DNA of 33,048 bases from Acidobacteriota bacterium. Its GTDB lineage: Bacteria; Acidobacteriota; Thermoanaerobaculia; Multivoradales; SZUA-115. The DNA is taken from NCBI GenBank assembly GCA_024277255.1, contig JAJRVQ010000197.1:104991-138038 (forward strand), read 5' to 3'. The position numbers were made by a program, and so were the translations under genes. The notes below the pieces were generated by a model. That model searched no databases, was not told where the DNA came from, and saw only the letters and a list, made by a program, of their open reading frames with translations. Positions 14,401 to 22,256 of this stretch are shown piece by piece; the first letter of the stretch is position 1; each line of letters opens with the position of its first letter.

Positions 14401-17400
14401 ATGTCATCCAAATCCGAATCGCAGTTCGTCGCGGCGGACTTCTTCAATTGGCGGACACCGCTGCTACCGGTTTCCGAGATCGAGCGTTGGTCCGAGGGAC
14501 TAGAGGCTCCGCTGATGCTCGAAGGCGAGGGACTCGAAGAGAAAGAAGAGATCGACCGAGAACAGCTCTCCTCGGTGCTCGAACGCGACCGAGCACGTTT
14601 GCGTGAGGGAATCGCCAACTGGGTGGATCAGCCCGAGATCCGAGAGGCGCTTTTTGTGGCATCGCCGTCTCTGCTCGATGGGCTCGAACGTTGGCGTACC
14701 GATCCGGATAGCAGGAAAGGAAAGAGGGCCGAGGCGGCATTGGTTCGCTACCTACAACGGATGGCTACACGCTGCACCCCGTTTGGACTCTTCTCCGGCT
14801 GTTCGCTCGGCACTATCTCCGGCGACCCGGAATCCGCTACTCGCCTGGAGCTGGTCGGGCGTGATCGATACCAACGCCACACTCGGCTGGACGCCGACTA
14901 TCTGGTCAAGCTGACTCGGCAGCTCGCTACTGATCCGGTTCTGCGGAACCAGCTAAGCTATCGCCCCAACTCGACTCTGTACCGATCCGCCGGGAGATTG
15001 CGCTATGCGGAAGAACGGCCGGCGGGGCAGGGAATCAGCCACCACCTGGTCGCGCTCGATCTCGACGAGTACCTGGAGCTGGTGATCTCCGCCGCGCGCC
15101 AGGGGGCGGGAAGCGAAGAGCTGGCGACCGCTCTGCTAGCCGCGGATCCAGACGGCGAGATCTTGCTGGACGAAGCGAGAGAATACATCGGCGAGCTGAT
15201 CGACAGCCAGGTGCTGGTCGACGATCTGACTCCGGCGGTGACCGGCCCGGAGCCGATCAAACCACTGATCGAGTTGCTGGCGCGCAAGAAAGGGCAACGG
15301 GCGGTCGCTGAACGGCTGGAGCGCCTCCGTGGCATGTTGGCGCGGATGGACTCGGCGGGACTTGCCATAGACCCTGCCCAGTACAAGAGGGCGGCGAGCG
15401 AGCTCGAATCACTGCCGGCGCAGGTCAACGTATCGCGCCTCTTTCAGGTCGACATGTCAAAGCCCAGTGCTGACGCCACTCTCGACCCGCGGGTGACGCA
15501 GGAGGTGATGCGGGCTGTCCAGATTCTCCATCGCCTCGCCGGTCCCAGCGACAACGACGGTCTCGGTCAGTTCCGTAGCGACTTCTCAGCGCGCTACCAA
15601 GAACAGCAGTTGGTACCGCTCAACGAGGCGTTGGACGAAGAGATCGGCATCGGGTACCAGGCCGGGGCCGGAGTTGACGCCTCTCCATTGCTGGAGGGCT
15701 TCTCGTTCCCGCGCGCCGCGAAGACCAATACCCAACCATGGACCGGCAAAGAAGTGCTCTTGCTGCGCAAGCTCGAGCGTGCCTTCCGGGAGGACGCGAA
15801 CCAGATCGAGATCACCAACGAAGAGGTCGAGCGGTTCTCGGAGGCGGATCTACCACCACTGCCCAACGCTTTCTCAGTCTTGGCGACCCTTATGGCCAGC
15901 TCTGCCGAAGCGGTAGATCGTGGGGATTTTCGACTGCTGTTCCATACCGCGGCGGGCCCTTCCGGCGCCCGACTCTTAGGTCGCTTCTGCCACGGCGACA
16001 GCGACATGCACAGCAAGGTCGAGGCGCACTTGCATGCCGAGGAGGCGCTCGATCGCGAGGCGATCCATGCCGAAGTAGTGCATCTTCCCGAGGGGAGAAT
16101 GGGCAATGTAGTTTCGCGCCCGGTGCTGCGCGGCTACGAGATTCCCTTCATGGGCCGTAGCGGAGCGCCGGTGGATCGCCAGCTTCCAGTGAGCGATCTC
16201 CTGGTCACCGTCATCGCCGACCATGTGGTCTTGTTGAGCAAAAGACTCGGGCGTAGGGTGGTGCCGCGGTTGACCACTGCGCACAACTTCACGGCTCAAG
16301 GGCTATCCGTCTATCGCTTTCTCGGTGCACTGCAATCGCAAGGTGTGCGGCCAGGGTTGAGATGGGACTGGGGGCCGCTGGCCGCCACCTCGTTTCTGCC
16401 GAGAGTGGTCAGCGGCCGAGTGGTCCTGAGCCGCGCGACCTGGAACTTGCCTCGTGAAGAGATCGTGACACTGACGGCCGGCACCGCGGAAGAGCAGATT
16501 CTTGCCGTGCGGCAGTGGCGGTTGCGGCGACGGATTCCGCGACGCGTGTTGTTTGTCGAAGCGGACAATGAGCTGCTGGTCGACTTTGAGAACATCCTGA
16601 GCCTGGAGGCGCTCTTGTCGGTGGTGGCGCGCAGCTTTGGCGCTCGCTTGGTCGAGTTTCTCCCTGGACCCGATGAGCTGTGCGCCCGGGGCCCTGAGGG
16701 AGCCTTCACCCATGAGTTGGTGATTCCCTTCATTCGCACCTCGGCGCCAAGACGGTCCATTCAGCTGAGCACCACGCCGGTGACCAACCGCACCTTCGTC
16801 CAGGGATCTCAGTGGCTGTGCGCGTCGATCTACACCGGGGTTTCGCTCGCCGATCGCCTGCTGGTCGATCGCATCGCACCGCTGGCTCAGCAGGTCGTAG
16901 CTTCCGGTGCCGCCGAGAGCTGGTTCTTCATTCGCTACTCTGACCCCGAGTGGCATTTACGGGTGAGATTCACCGGTGCGCCCGAACGTCTACGGGCAGA
17001 GGTGCAACCGCTCCTAGAGCGGGTCGCTCAGCAAGCGGTCGAGGAGGGAACTGCATGGAAGTTCCAGTTCGACACCTATCAGCGTGAGATCGAACGTTAT
17101 GGAGGGGAGCATGGAATCGAGCTTTCCGAAGCGCTCTTTCACGCGGACAGCGAAGCCGTGGTCAAGATACTGGCGCAACTGGAGGGGGACGAAGGCGCCA
17201 ACGCGCGCTGGATTCTGACCCTGCGAGGGATCGATCGTCTGCTGTCCGATCTCGGCTTCGAGGGGGACGACAAGCTCCTCCTGGTCGAGAGGATGCAGCA
17301 AGGCTACGCCGCTGAGTACCGGGTCGGTGCCGGCTTCAAGCAGCAGCTGTCCAGGAGACTGCGCAAGGAGAGAGCTGCGATCGAAGATGTCCTCACCGCT

Positions 17401-17679
17401 GAGACGGCTGGTCATCCGTGGTCTCAGTGCTTCGCGCTGCTGGATGAACGGTCCCGCAGAGTCCGGCCCATCGCAGGACAATTGCGGGACCGGCAGGCCA
17501 GAGGGCTTCTCTCCTTGCCATTGTCACAAATCGCTACGAGCTTCGTCCACATGTTCGTCAATCGCATTGTGCGCTCCGACGGACGCTCTCATGAACTGAT
17601 CCTGATGGACTTCCTGTTTCGTTCGCTCTCCTCGCTGGAGCGTCGCCGGGCAGCCGTGGCAAGGAAGCTCGCAGGGTGA
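14401..17679 (+). CDS. lanB: Class I lanthipeptide dehydratase LanB (full length)
   Basis: A 1092-aa protein that dehydrates Ser/Thr of the precursor via tRNA-dependent glutamylation and elimination. The start ATG 14401 follows an AGAGG site, seven bases after the exporter stop. The N-terminal glutamylation domain shows RYLQRMATRCTPFGLFSG at 116-133, with Arg120, Arg124 and Thr126 in the pattern of the glutamyl-tRNA site of NisB. The C-terminal elimination (SpaB_C/thiopeptide-type) domain starts near 790. It shows WFFIRYSDPEWHLRVRF (841-857) and the later YQREIERYGG (893-902), which carry the conserved Arg/His/Glu set. Both domains are in one chain, as in true class I LanB rather than the split enzymes of thiopeptide clusters. 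Likely a membrane-associated complex with LanC and the exporter. Confidence 0.93.
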   Translation: MSSKSESQFVAADFFNWRTPLLPVSEIERWSEGLEAPLMLEGEGLEEKEEIDREQLSSVLERDRARLREGIANWVDQPEIREALFVASPSLLDGLERWRTDPDSRKGKRAEAALVRYLQRMATRCTPFGLFSGCSLGTISGDPESATRLELVGRDRYQRHTRLDADYLVKLTRQLATDPVLRNQLSYRPNSTLYRSAGRLRYAEERPAGQGISHHLVALDLDEYLELVISAARQGAGSEELATALLAADPDGEILLDEAREYIGELIDSQVLVDDLTPAVTGPEPIKPLIELLARKKGQRAVAERLERLRGMLARMDSAGLAIDPAQYKRAASELESLPAQVNVSRLFQVDMSKPSADATLDPRVTQEVMRAVQILHRLAGPSDNDGLGQFRSDFSARYQEQQLVPLNEALDEEIGIGYQAGAGVDASPLLEGFSFPRAAKTNTQPWTGKEVLLLRKLERAFREDANQIEITNEEVERFSEADLPPLPNAFSVLATLMASSAEAVDRGDFRLLFHTAAGPSGARLLGRFCHGDSDMHSKVEAHLHAEEALDREAIHAEVVHLPEGRMGNVVSRPVLRGYEIPFMGRSGAPVDRQLPVSDLLVTVIADHVVLLSKRLGRRVVPRLTTAHNFTAQGLSVYRFLGALQSQGVRPGLRWDWGPLAATSFLPRVVSGRVVLSRATWNLPREEIVTLTAGTAEEQILAVRQWRLRRRIPRRVLFVEADNELLVDFENILSLEALLSVVARSFGARLVEFLPGPDELCARGPEGAFTHELVIPFIRTSAPRRSIQLSTTPVTNRTFVQGSQWLCASIYTGVSLADRLLVDRIAPLAQQVVASGAAESWFFIRYSDPEWHLRVRFTGAPERLRAEVQPLLERVAQQAVEEGTAWKFQFDTYQREIERYGGEHGIELSEALFHADSEAVVKILAQLEGDEGANARWILTLRGIDRLLSDLGFEGDDKLLLVERMQQGYAAEYRVGAGFKQQLSRRLRKERAAIEDVLTAETAGHPWSQCFALLDERSRRVRPIAGQLRDRQARGLLSLPLSQIATSFVHMFVNRIVRSDGRSHELILMDFLFRSLSSLERRRAAVARKLAG

Positions 17680-17762
17680 TGACCCGCTGACCACGGGCTA
17701 CGGTGAAACTTATTGATCAGTTTTATTTCCGAGTGTCGCTTTCCTCTACAGCATGCTGCTTC

Positions 17763-17779
17763 AGGTGTCACGTGCACCT
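17763..17779. promoter_or_regulatory. Inverted repeat upstream of the precursor gene
   Basis: AGGTG and CACCT flank TCACGTG in the 134-bp gap before the precursor gene. A perfect 10-bp palindrome (CAGCATGCTG) lies just upstream at 17749-17758. Either could be an operator for a precursor-specific promoter. No convincing -10/-35 pair was found. Confidence 0.3.
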
Positions 17780-17813
17780 AATTGGAAACCCTTTACGACT
17801 GTAGGAGATCGCA

Positions 17814-18062
17814 ATGAAGAAGAGAAAGAAACTCACCTTGCGCCGGGAGACTCTCCGCTCGATCGCGGGTGGCGTCTCGGACCCGACGTTTGGTCAAGGA
17901 ATTTGTTCCGCCAACTGTCCAGGTGTCACCGAGAGTGGATGTCTTCCCACAAGCTCAGAGTGCAGCTCGATCGGCTGTGGCCAGACGGACACCTGTCCGA
18001 CCGGCTCTTGCCCGCGCGGTATCTGCAATAGCGTGCACCACTGCACTCTCATTCAGTGCTAG
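17814..18062 (+). CDS. lanA: Lanthipeptide precursor peptide with GG leader and ten-Cys core
   Basis: An 82-aa peptide with a good AGGAG site (17803-17807) before ATG 17814. The leader is residues 1-20 (MKKRKKLTLRRETLRSIAGG): basic, with a KLTLRRETLRS core recognition segment, and ending in Gly-Gly for the C39 peptidase. The core (62 residues) contains ten Cys at core positions 11, 15, 23, 30, 35, 41, 46, 51, 57 and 62, the last being the C-terminus, and sixteen Ser/Thr. Most Cys gaps are 5-6 residues. That many paired donors could give up to ten lanthionine rings, which is large for a class I lanthipeptide. It sits between lanB and lanC, and a hairpin follows. The leader-core split and enzyme pairing are inferred from neighbours; ring pattern unknown. 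Confidence 0.9.
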   Translation: MKKRKKLTLRRETLRSIAGGVSDPTFGQGICSANCPGVTESGCLPTSSECSSIGCGQTDTCPTGSCPRGICNSVHHCTLIQC

Positions 18063-18069
18063 GACCTCT

Positions 18070-18107
18070 GGCCGGGGGCGGTGTCATCGCCGCCTTCGGC
18101 CGCTTTT
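18070..18107 (+). terminator. Hairpin attenuator between lanA and lanC
   Basis: A two-part stem (GGCCG 18070-18074 with CGGCC 18097-18101, inner GGCGG 18077-18081 with CCGCC 18090-18094) is followed by GC and TTTT (18104-18107). Placed eight bases after the precursor stop, it would end most transcripts there and let a fraction read into lanC. This is a common way to make far more precursor than enzyme. Confidence 0.6.
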
Positions 18108-18146
18108 GGAAGCCTTGACCAACCGCTGACGGGTGAGGGAACCGCG

Positions 18147-19520
18147 ATGAGCACTTTGGAAATGGCAACGATCGAACGCGAACCGGACAACCAGCGACCG
18201 GCAGCCGTCGATTGGCAATCGATTCTGCCGCCTCAACTCTTGGAGCGCGCAGCGCAAGCGGTCGAGGGAGTCTGCGGTGAGCTGATGGAGTATCACAACG
18301 AACCACACGAAACCGATGGCAGCACTCTACTCGGCCTACTCAACGATCACGCCCTGCTCCTCGCTTTCGCCGGCGCTGCTCTGGGCTCGCCTTCGTACCA
18401 AGAGTTCGCCGATCGGCTCGTCGACCGCGCGATTGATCTGCTGCCCGCGGTCGCCGACAAGCCATGGCTCTACGGCGGCTACTCTGCGCTGGCGCTTACC
18501 GTCGACCAAACGGAGCGATGGCGGCGTGCAACTCAGCAGCCGTACCCGGCCCCGGAGGAGCTTGAAGATCCGAACGAGGAGGTCGATCGCGCGCTGGTGG
18601 AACTGCTGGATCAGTCCTCCTGGGAGTGGAGCTACGACCTGATATCCGGTCTGGCCGGAATCGGAACTTACTGCGCCACGCGAATGGAGCGTGAGACGGC
18701 GCGCACGGCTCTGCAGCTCACCGTCAGCCACCTCGATCGCCTCTCGGTGAGCACGCTTCAGGGCATCACCTGGCACACTTCCCCAAAGCTGCTTCCACCT
18801 TGGCAAAGCGAGGCAATGCCGAATGGTTTCTACAACCTCGGTGTCGCTCATGGTGTCCCTGGCCTCCTGCCAGTGCTCGGGCAGGCGGTGCGCTACGGCA
18901 TAGCGACCGAACTCGCGCAGCGACTCCTGGAGGGGGCGGTCTCCTGGGTCTTGTCCTGTCGACAGCCTGGGTCCGAGCCTGGTTTGTCCTTCCCCTATTG
19001 GGTCTACGGAGATGAGGGAAACTCTTCCTCACGGGTCGCCTGGTGCTATGGCGATCCTGGGGTAGCGGCAAGCCTGTTGTGGTCCGCGAGGCTGCTCGGG
19101 CGAAGCGACTGGGAGGAGGAAGCGTTGATGATCCTGCGAGAGTGCGCTCAGTGTCCGGTGGCGGCCTCCGGCGTCAATGACCCCGGTCTTTGCCACGGAG
19201 CGGCGGGTCTGGCACACATCTTCAATCGAGCCTTTCAGGCAACCCAGGACGGGCTGTTTCACGAGGCTGCACTGCGCTGGTTCGAGCAAACGCTGGAGAT
19301 GCGGCGACCGGAGGTACGGTTTGGCGGTTTCTTCGCCTACGAGCCCTTTGACCGTCTCTCTGCTGCGGAGCACAGCGCCAGTGAGAATCCGTATCGCGAG
19401 AACAGCAGCTTTCTGGGCGGCGCGAGTGGCGTGGCGCTGGCTCTACTCGGCGGGATTTCCAGGCAGGTCCCGGACTGGGACTGCCGACTCTTGCTGTCGG
19501 TGCCGCCGTCGAGCCGCTGA
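18147..19520 (+). CDS. lanC: Lanthionine cyclase LanC
   Basis: A 457-aa zinc enzyme that adds Cys thiols to dehydrated residues to form the thioether rings. ATG 18147 with a GAGGGA site is chosen; the frame upstream overlaps the attenuator. The alpha-barrel carries repeated LanC motifs. GVAHGVPGLL holds H235, matching the catalytic His of NisC. WCYGDPG holds Cys300, and CHGAAG holds Cys349 and His350, which together are the three zinc ligands. GLAGIGTYC and FLGGASGVALALLG are further conserved turns. All key residues are present, so the enzyme should be active. It is the last gene of the plus-strand cluster. Confidence 0.95.
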   Translation: MSTLEMATIEREPDNQRPAAVDWQSILPPQLLERAAQAVEGVCGELMEYHNEPHETDGSTLLGLLNDHALLLAFAGAALGSPSYQEFADRLVDRAIDLLPAVADKPWLYGGYSALALTVDQTERWRRATQQPYPAPEELEDPNEEVDRALVELLDQSSWEWSYDLISGLAGIGTYCATRMERETARTALQLTVSHLDRLSVSTLQGITWHTSPKLLPPWQSEAMPNGFYNLGVAHGVPGLLPVLGQAVRYGIATELAQRLLEGAVSWVLSCRQPGSEPGLSFPYWVYGDEGNSSSRVAWCYGDPGVAASLLWSARLLGRSDWEEEALMILRECAQCPVAASGVNDPGLCHGAAGLAHIFNRAFQATQDGLFHEAALRWFEQTLEMRRPEVRFGGFFAYEPFDRLSAAEHSASENPYRENSSFLGGASGVALALLGGISRQVPDWDCRLLLSVPPSSR

Positions 19521-19547
19521 GAGGGTCACGGTATCGCTGACTCGGTG

Positions 19548-19561
19548 CGCCCTCCAGGGCG
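19548..19561. terminator. Short hairpin between convergent lanC and adaptor genes
   Basis: CGCCCT and AGGGCG form a GC-rich stem with a very short loop (or GCCC/GGGC with a four-base loop) in the 62-bp convergent gap. There is no T-run, so it is a weak terminator candidate. Confidence 0.35.
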
Positions 19562-19582
19562 GGTCGCGCGGCGGGCTTGAGA

Positions 19583-20494
19583 CTACCAGCAGGACGGGGC
19601 GACCAGCGCCGGAGAGATCCGTACTTCCGTTCCCAGCGGAATCGCTTGTCCCGCCGAAAGATCTTGCAGCGTCGCTTCTACGAACACCATCTCGGAAGCC
19701 GGATCGATCTCGGGTGCAATGCTGTGGATGACCGCTTCGACGGTCGGCGCCTGAGACCCTGGCTCGACTCGTACCGAGCTGCCGAGGTGGATCCTGTCTA
19801 CACTGTCTGGAGGAACCGCAAAACGAACCCGCCGCGCACCGCTACCCACCAGCCGCAGCAGTCGAGATCCCAAGGCGGCCAGAGCGCCAGTATCCGAGTA
19901 TTGGGCGGCGATCCGGCCAGCGAAAGGCGCTCTGATCCGAGTCCGTTGGAGTTGAGCCTCTACCTCTCGAACCTCTGCCGCGGCGCGCTCTACGGCAGTC
20001 TTGGCCTCCTCCTCGTGCAGCTGCGCGAGTTCGAAGGCGTGCCGAGCCGCTTCCACGTCGCGTGCCGCGACTAGCTCGGCGATCCGCCCGAGCCGCTCGC
20101 TTTCGTCTCGCGCTTGCTGCGCTTCGAGCGTGGCGCGCCGCTGCTGAATACGTGCCGCAGTGAGTCGTACTCGCTCCGTTTCGAGCTGGCGCCGCACAGC
20201 GGAGGAATCCAGCGTCGCGAGCAGTTGGCCGCGCTGGACCTGTTCGCCGACTACGGCGCCGTAGCTGAGGATCACCCCCTCGGTGCGAGCGACGACATCG
20301 ATTGCTTCGCTGGCCAACACGACGCCGATGTAGCAGTGTTCCACCTCGTTTTCCGCTTGGCTTTCCCTACTAAGCGAGGGAGCGGTTGGCGGAGTCTCAG
20401 CGATGAGATTCGACGCGACGCCGGCTGCAGGGTCAACCAAGAGGCTGACGACAGCCAGAAGGTTTCGGAGTCTAAACACGAGGGATCTGCTCAT
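19583..20494 (-). CDS. HlyD/RND-type periplasmic adaptor protein
   Basis: A 303-aa protein. ATG 20494 (MSRSLVFRLRNLLAVVSLLVDPAAG) begins a signal-peptide-like or anchor segment; the longer frame upstream is Pro/Arg-rich and not used. The first lipoyl half (ARTEGVILSYGAVVGEQVQRGQLLATLD) is followed by a long Arg/Glu/Ala-rich coiled coil (about 95-185). The second half is RTRIRAPFAGRIAAQYSDTGALAALGSRLLRLV, and then a beta-barrel segment. This is the membrane fusion protein layout of RND or MacA-like exporters. No partner transporter or TolC-like channel is next to it. It lies between the lanthipeptide operon and a glycosyltransferase, on the opposite strand, and may help move the product across the periplasm. 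That role is a guess. Confidence 0.8.
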   Translation of the reverse strand: MSRSLVFRLRNLLAVVSLLVDPAAGVASNLIAETPPTAPSLSRESQAENEVEHCYIGVVLASEAIDVVARTEGVILSYGAVVGEQVQRGQLLATLDSSAVRRQLETERVRLTAARIQQRRATLEAQQARDESERLGRIAELVAARDVEAARHAFELAQLHEEEAKTAVERAAAEVREVEAQLQRTRIRAPFAGRIAAQYSDTGALAALGSRLLRLVGSGARRVRFAVPPDSVDRIHLGSSVRVEPGSQAPTVEAVIHSIAPEIDPASEMVFVEATLQDLSAGQAIPLGTEVRISPALVAPSCW

Positions 20495-20698
20495 CGAGAG
20501 GCAGCATATCGGAAGGCTGGCTGGCCAGTGGGTCTCTGCAACCGGCAATGGCGGCCCACGCCAACCGTGCACGGGAGATCGGCCGCACGGTTGGAGCCGC
20601 GATCGGCCGGCTTCAGGGAGCCTGGGCGACACCGTCGGGATACCACCGCACACAGAGCCGGGCAACGCCGACGAGCCAACCACGGTAGAGTCCGCCTC

Positions 20699-22099
20699 GT
20701 GAGTCGTTTCGCTTCGACCCCGGCCACCTGGCGACTACTGCGCCTGTGCGGTGACGCCGCCGCCACGGTGGCGGCGTTCTATGCCGCTTTCGTGGTGCGC
20801 ATTCATCTCGATATCCCCTTCACCCAGTTTCAGTTACCGGCGCAGCGCATCCGCTTCTTCGCCAGTGAGTGGTGGTTGGTGCTCGCCGGCTTGCTGGCGA
20901 CGCTCTACTTCTTCGGCTTCTACGACTCCCCCAGCCCTGCCGGCCAGGTCGAGCGCACCCGCCGCCTGGCCGCGGCGGTCACCACCCTCGGCCTCGCCCT
21001 CGCCGGGTATTACTTCTTGGCGGACCGGGAGTTCCCGCGCTCCGTACTGCTGATTTTCGTCGCTCTCGACTATCCCCTCCTGCTCGCCTGGCGAGCCTTG
21101 ATGGACCGCATGTACCGCATCCCTCGCCGGCGGGTGGCGCTGATCGGTTGCGGCCGGGCGGCGGTGGAGCTGGCCACCAAGATCGGCCGCGACGACCGGC
21201 CGGAGGTCTGTGTCGAAGGTTGGGTGCCCGCCCCCTCCGACGCACCTCCGGGAGCAGATCCACACCCGGCGCTCGGCCCCTGCCTGGGCAGTGTGGAACA
21301 GCTGCCGCAGTTGCTGGCTGGCGGTCGGATCGACGACATCATCTTCGCCACCGAGGTCCAGCAGTGGCAAACACAACTGCTCGACCACCTCTCCCGGCAG
21401 GGCGGATCCCGCGGCAATGTCTTGATGTTGCCTGGCCCGGTGGAGAGCTTGATCGGGCGTATGCGCTACCGCTGGGTCGACGACATGCCGCTGATCGAGG
21501 TGGTCCGCCAATCGGAATGGCGGGTGCGGCGGCCGTTCAAACGGCTCCTCGACCTTCTCGGCGGCACGGTTCTGCTCCTGCTCAGCCTGCCGCTGCTGGC
21601 GATCTGCGCCCTGGCGGTACGGCTGAACGGCCGCGGTCCGATTCTCTACGCCCAAACCCGCGTCGGCCGCGGCGGTGCCGAGTTCACGCTGTGGAAGTTT
21701 CGCACCATGCGGCCGGACGCCGAGGACGGCGGCGACGAGGTCCTGGCGGCGCAAGACGATCCACGGCTGACCCGCATCGGCGCCACCCTACGCCGCTACC
21801 GGCTGGACGAGCTTCCGCAGCTGGCCAACGTGCTGCACGGCACCATGAGTCTCGTCGGACCCCGCCCGGAACGGCCCGGCTTCGTGGCCCGATATCGCCG
21901 GGAGATACCCGGCTACGCCGAACGCTTCGCGGTCCAGCCGGGCCTCACCGGGTTGGCGCAGGTGCACGGCGACTACCATTCGACAGCCAGCAACAAGCTG
22001 CGTTACGACCTAGCCTACATCGCCAACTGGAGCCCCTGGCTCGACCTGGCGATCCTTCTGCGCACGATCAAGATCGTCCTCACCTCACGCGGGGTCTAG
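20699..22099 (+). CDS. Polyprenyl glycosylphosphotransferase (exopolysaccharide priming enzyme)
   Basis: A 466-aa membrane enzyme, taken from GTG 20699 because this length and N-terminus fit the family and no in-frame ATG is near. It transfers a sugar-1-phosphate from a nucleotide sugar to undecaprenyl phosphate, the first step of an O-antigen or exopolysaccharide unit. Four N-terminal membrane helices (about 12-120) are followed by a Rossmann-like region (RRVALIGCGRAAVELA). Next comes a fifth hydrophobic helix (LLGGTVLLLLSLPLLAICALA). The catalytic domain then shows FTLWKFRTMRPDAE, RRYRLDELPQL, MSLVGPRPERP and VQPGLTGLAQV, as in PF02397. The Asp-Glu pair of RLDELPQ is the catalytic site. It stands alone here; other polysaccharide genes are not in the window except the glycosidase fragment at the left end. 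Confidence 0.93.
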   Translation: MSRFASTPATWRLLRLCGDAAATVAAFYAAFVVRIHLDIPFTQFQLPAQRIRFFASEWWLVLAGLLATLYFFGFYDSPSPAGQVERTRRLAAAVTTLGLALAGYYFLADREFPRSVLLIFVALDYPLLLAWRALMDRMYRIPRRRVALIGCGRAAVELATKIGRDDRPEVCVEGWVPAPSDAPPGADPHPALGPCLGSVEQLPQLLAGGRIDDIIFATEVQQWQTQLLDHLSRQGGSRGNVLMLPGPVESLIGRMRYRWVDDMPLIEVVRQSEWRVRRPFKRLLDLLGGTVLLLLSLPLLAICALAVRLNGRGPILYAQTRVGRGGAEFTLWKFRTMRPDAEDGGDEVLAAQDDPRLTRIGATLRRYRLDELPQLANVLHGTMSLVGPRPERPGFVARYRREIPGYAERFAVQPGLTGLAQVHGDYHSTASNKLRYDLAYIANWSPWLDLAILLRTIKIVLTSRGV

Positions 22100-22256
22100 C
22101 CATCACCTCGTGCCGGTTTCCTTCACCTATTTCCTACTACAGCTGTCATTCGTCTACAATCGACCCTCGAACGCAGTTCCCCAGCAATGACGCACAGCCA
22201 CGCTGCACCCGACTCCGGGCCAAAGCGCGACCGGTGCGACCGATAGGAGCCGGCTC

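Noticed and set aside
20114..20698. N-terminal extension of the glycosylphosphotransferase frame
   Set aside because: It runs opposite the adaptor gene, has no membrane or family features, and makes the protein about 195 residues too long.
20834..21754. 306-codon minus-strand open frame opposite the glycosylphosphotransferase
   Set aside because: Shadow of the plus-strand gene; the plus frame has complete family motifs.
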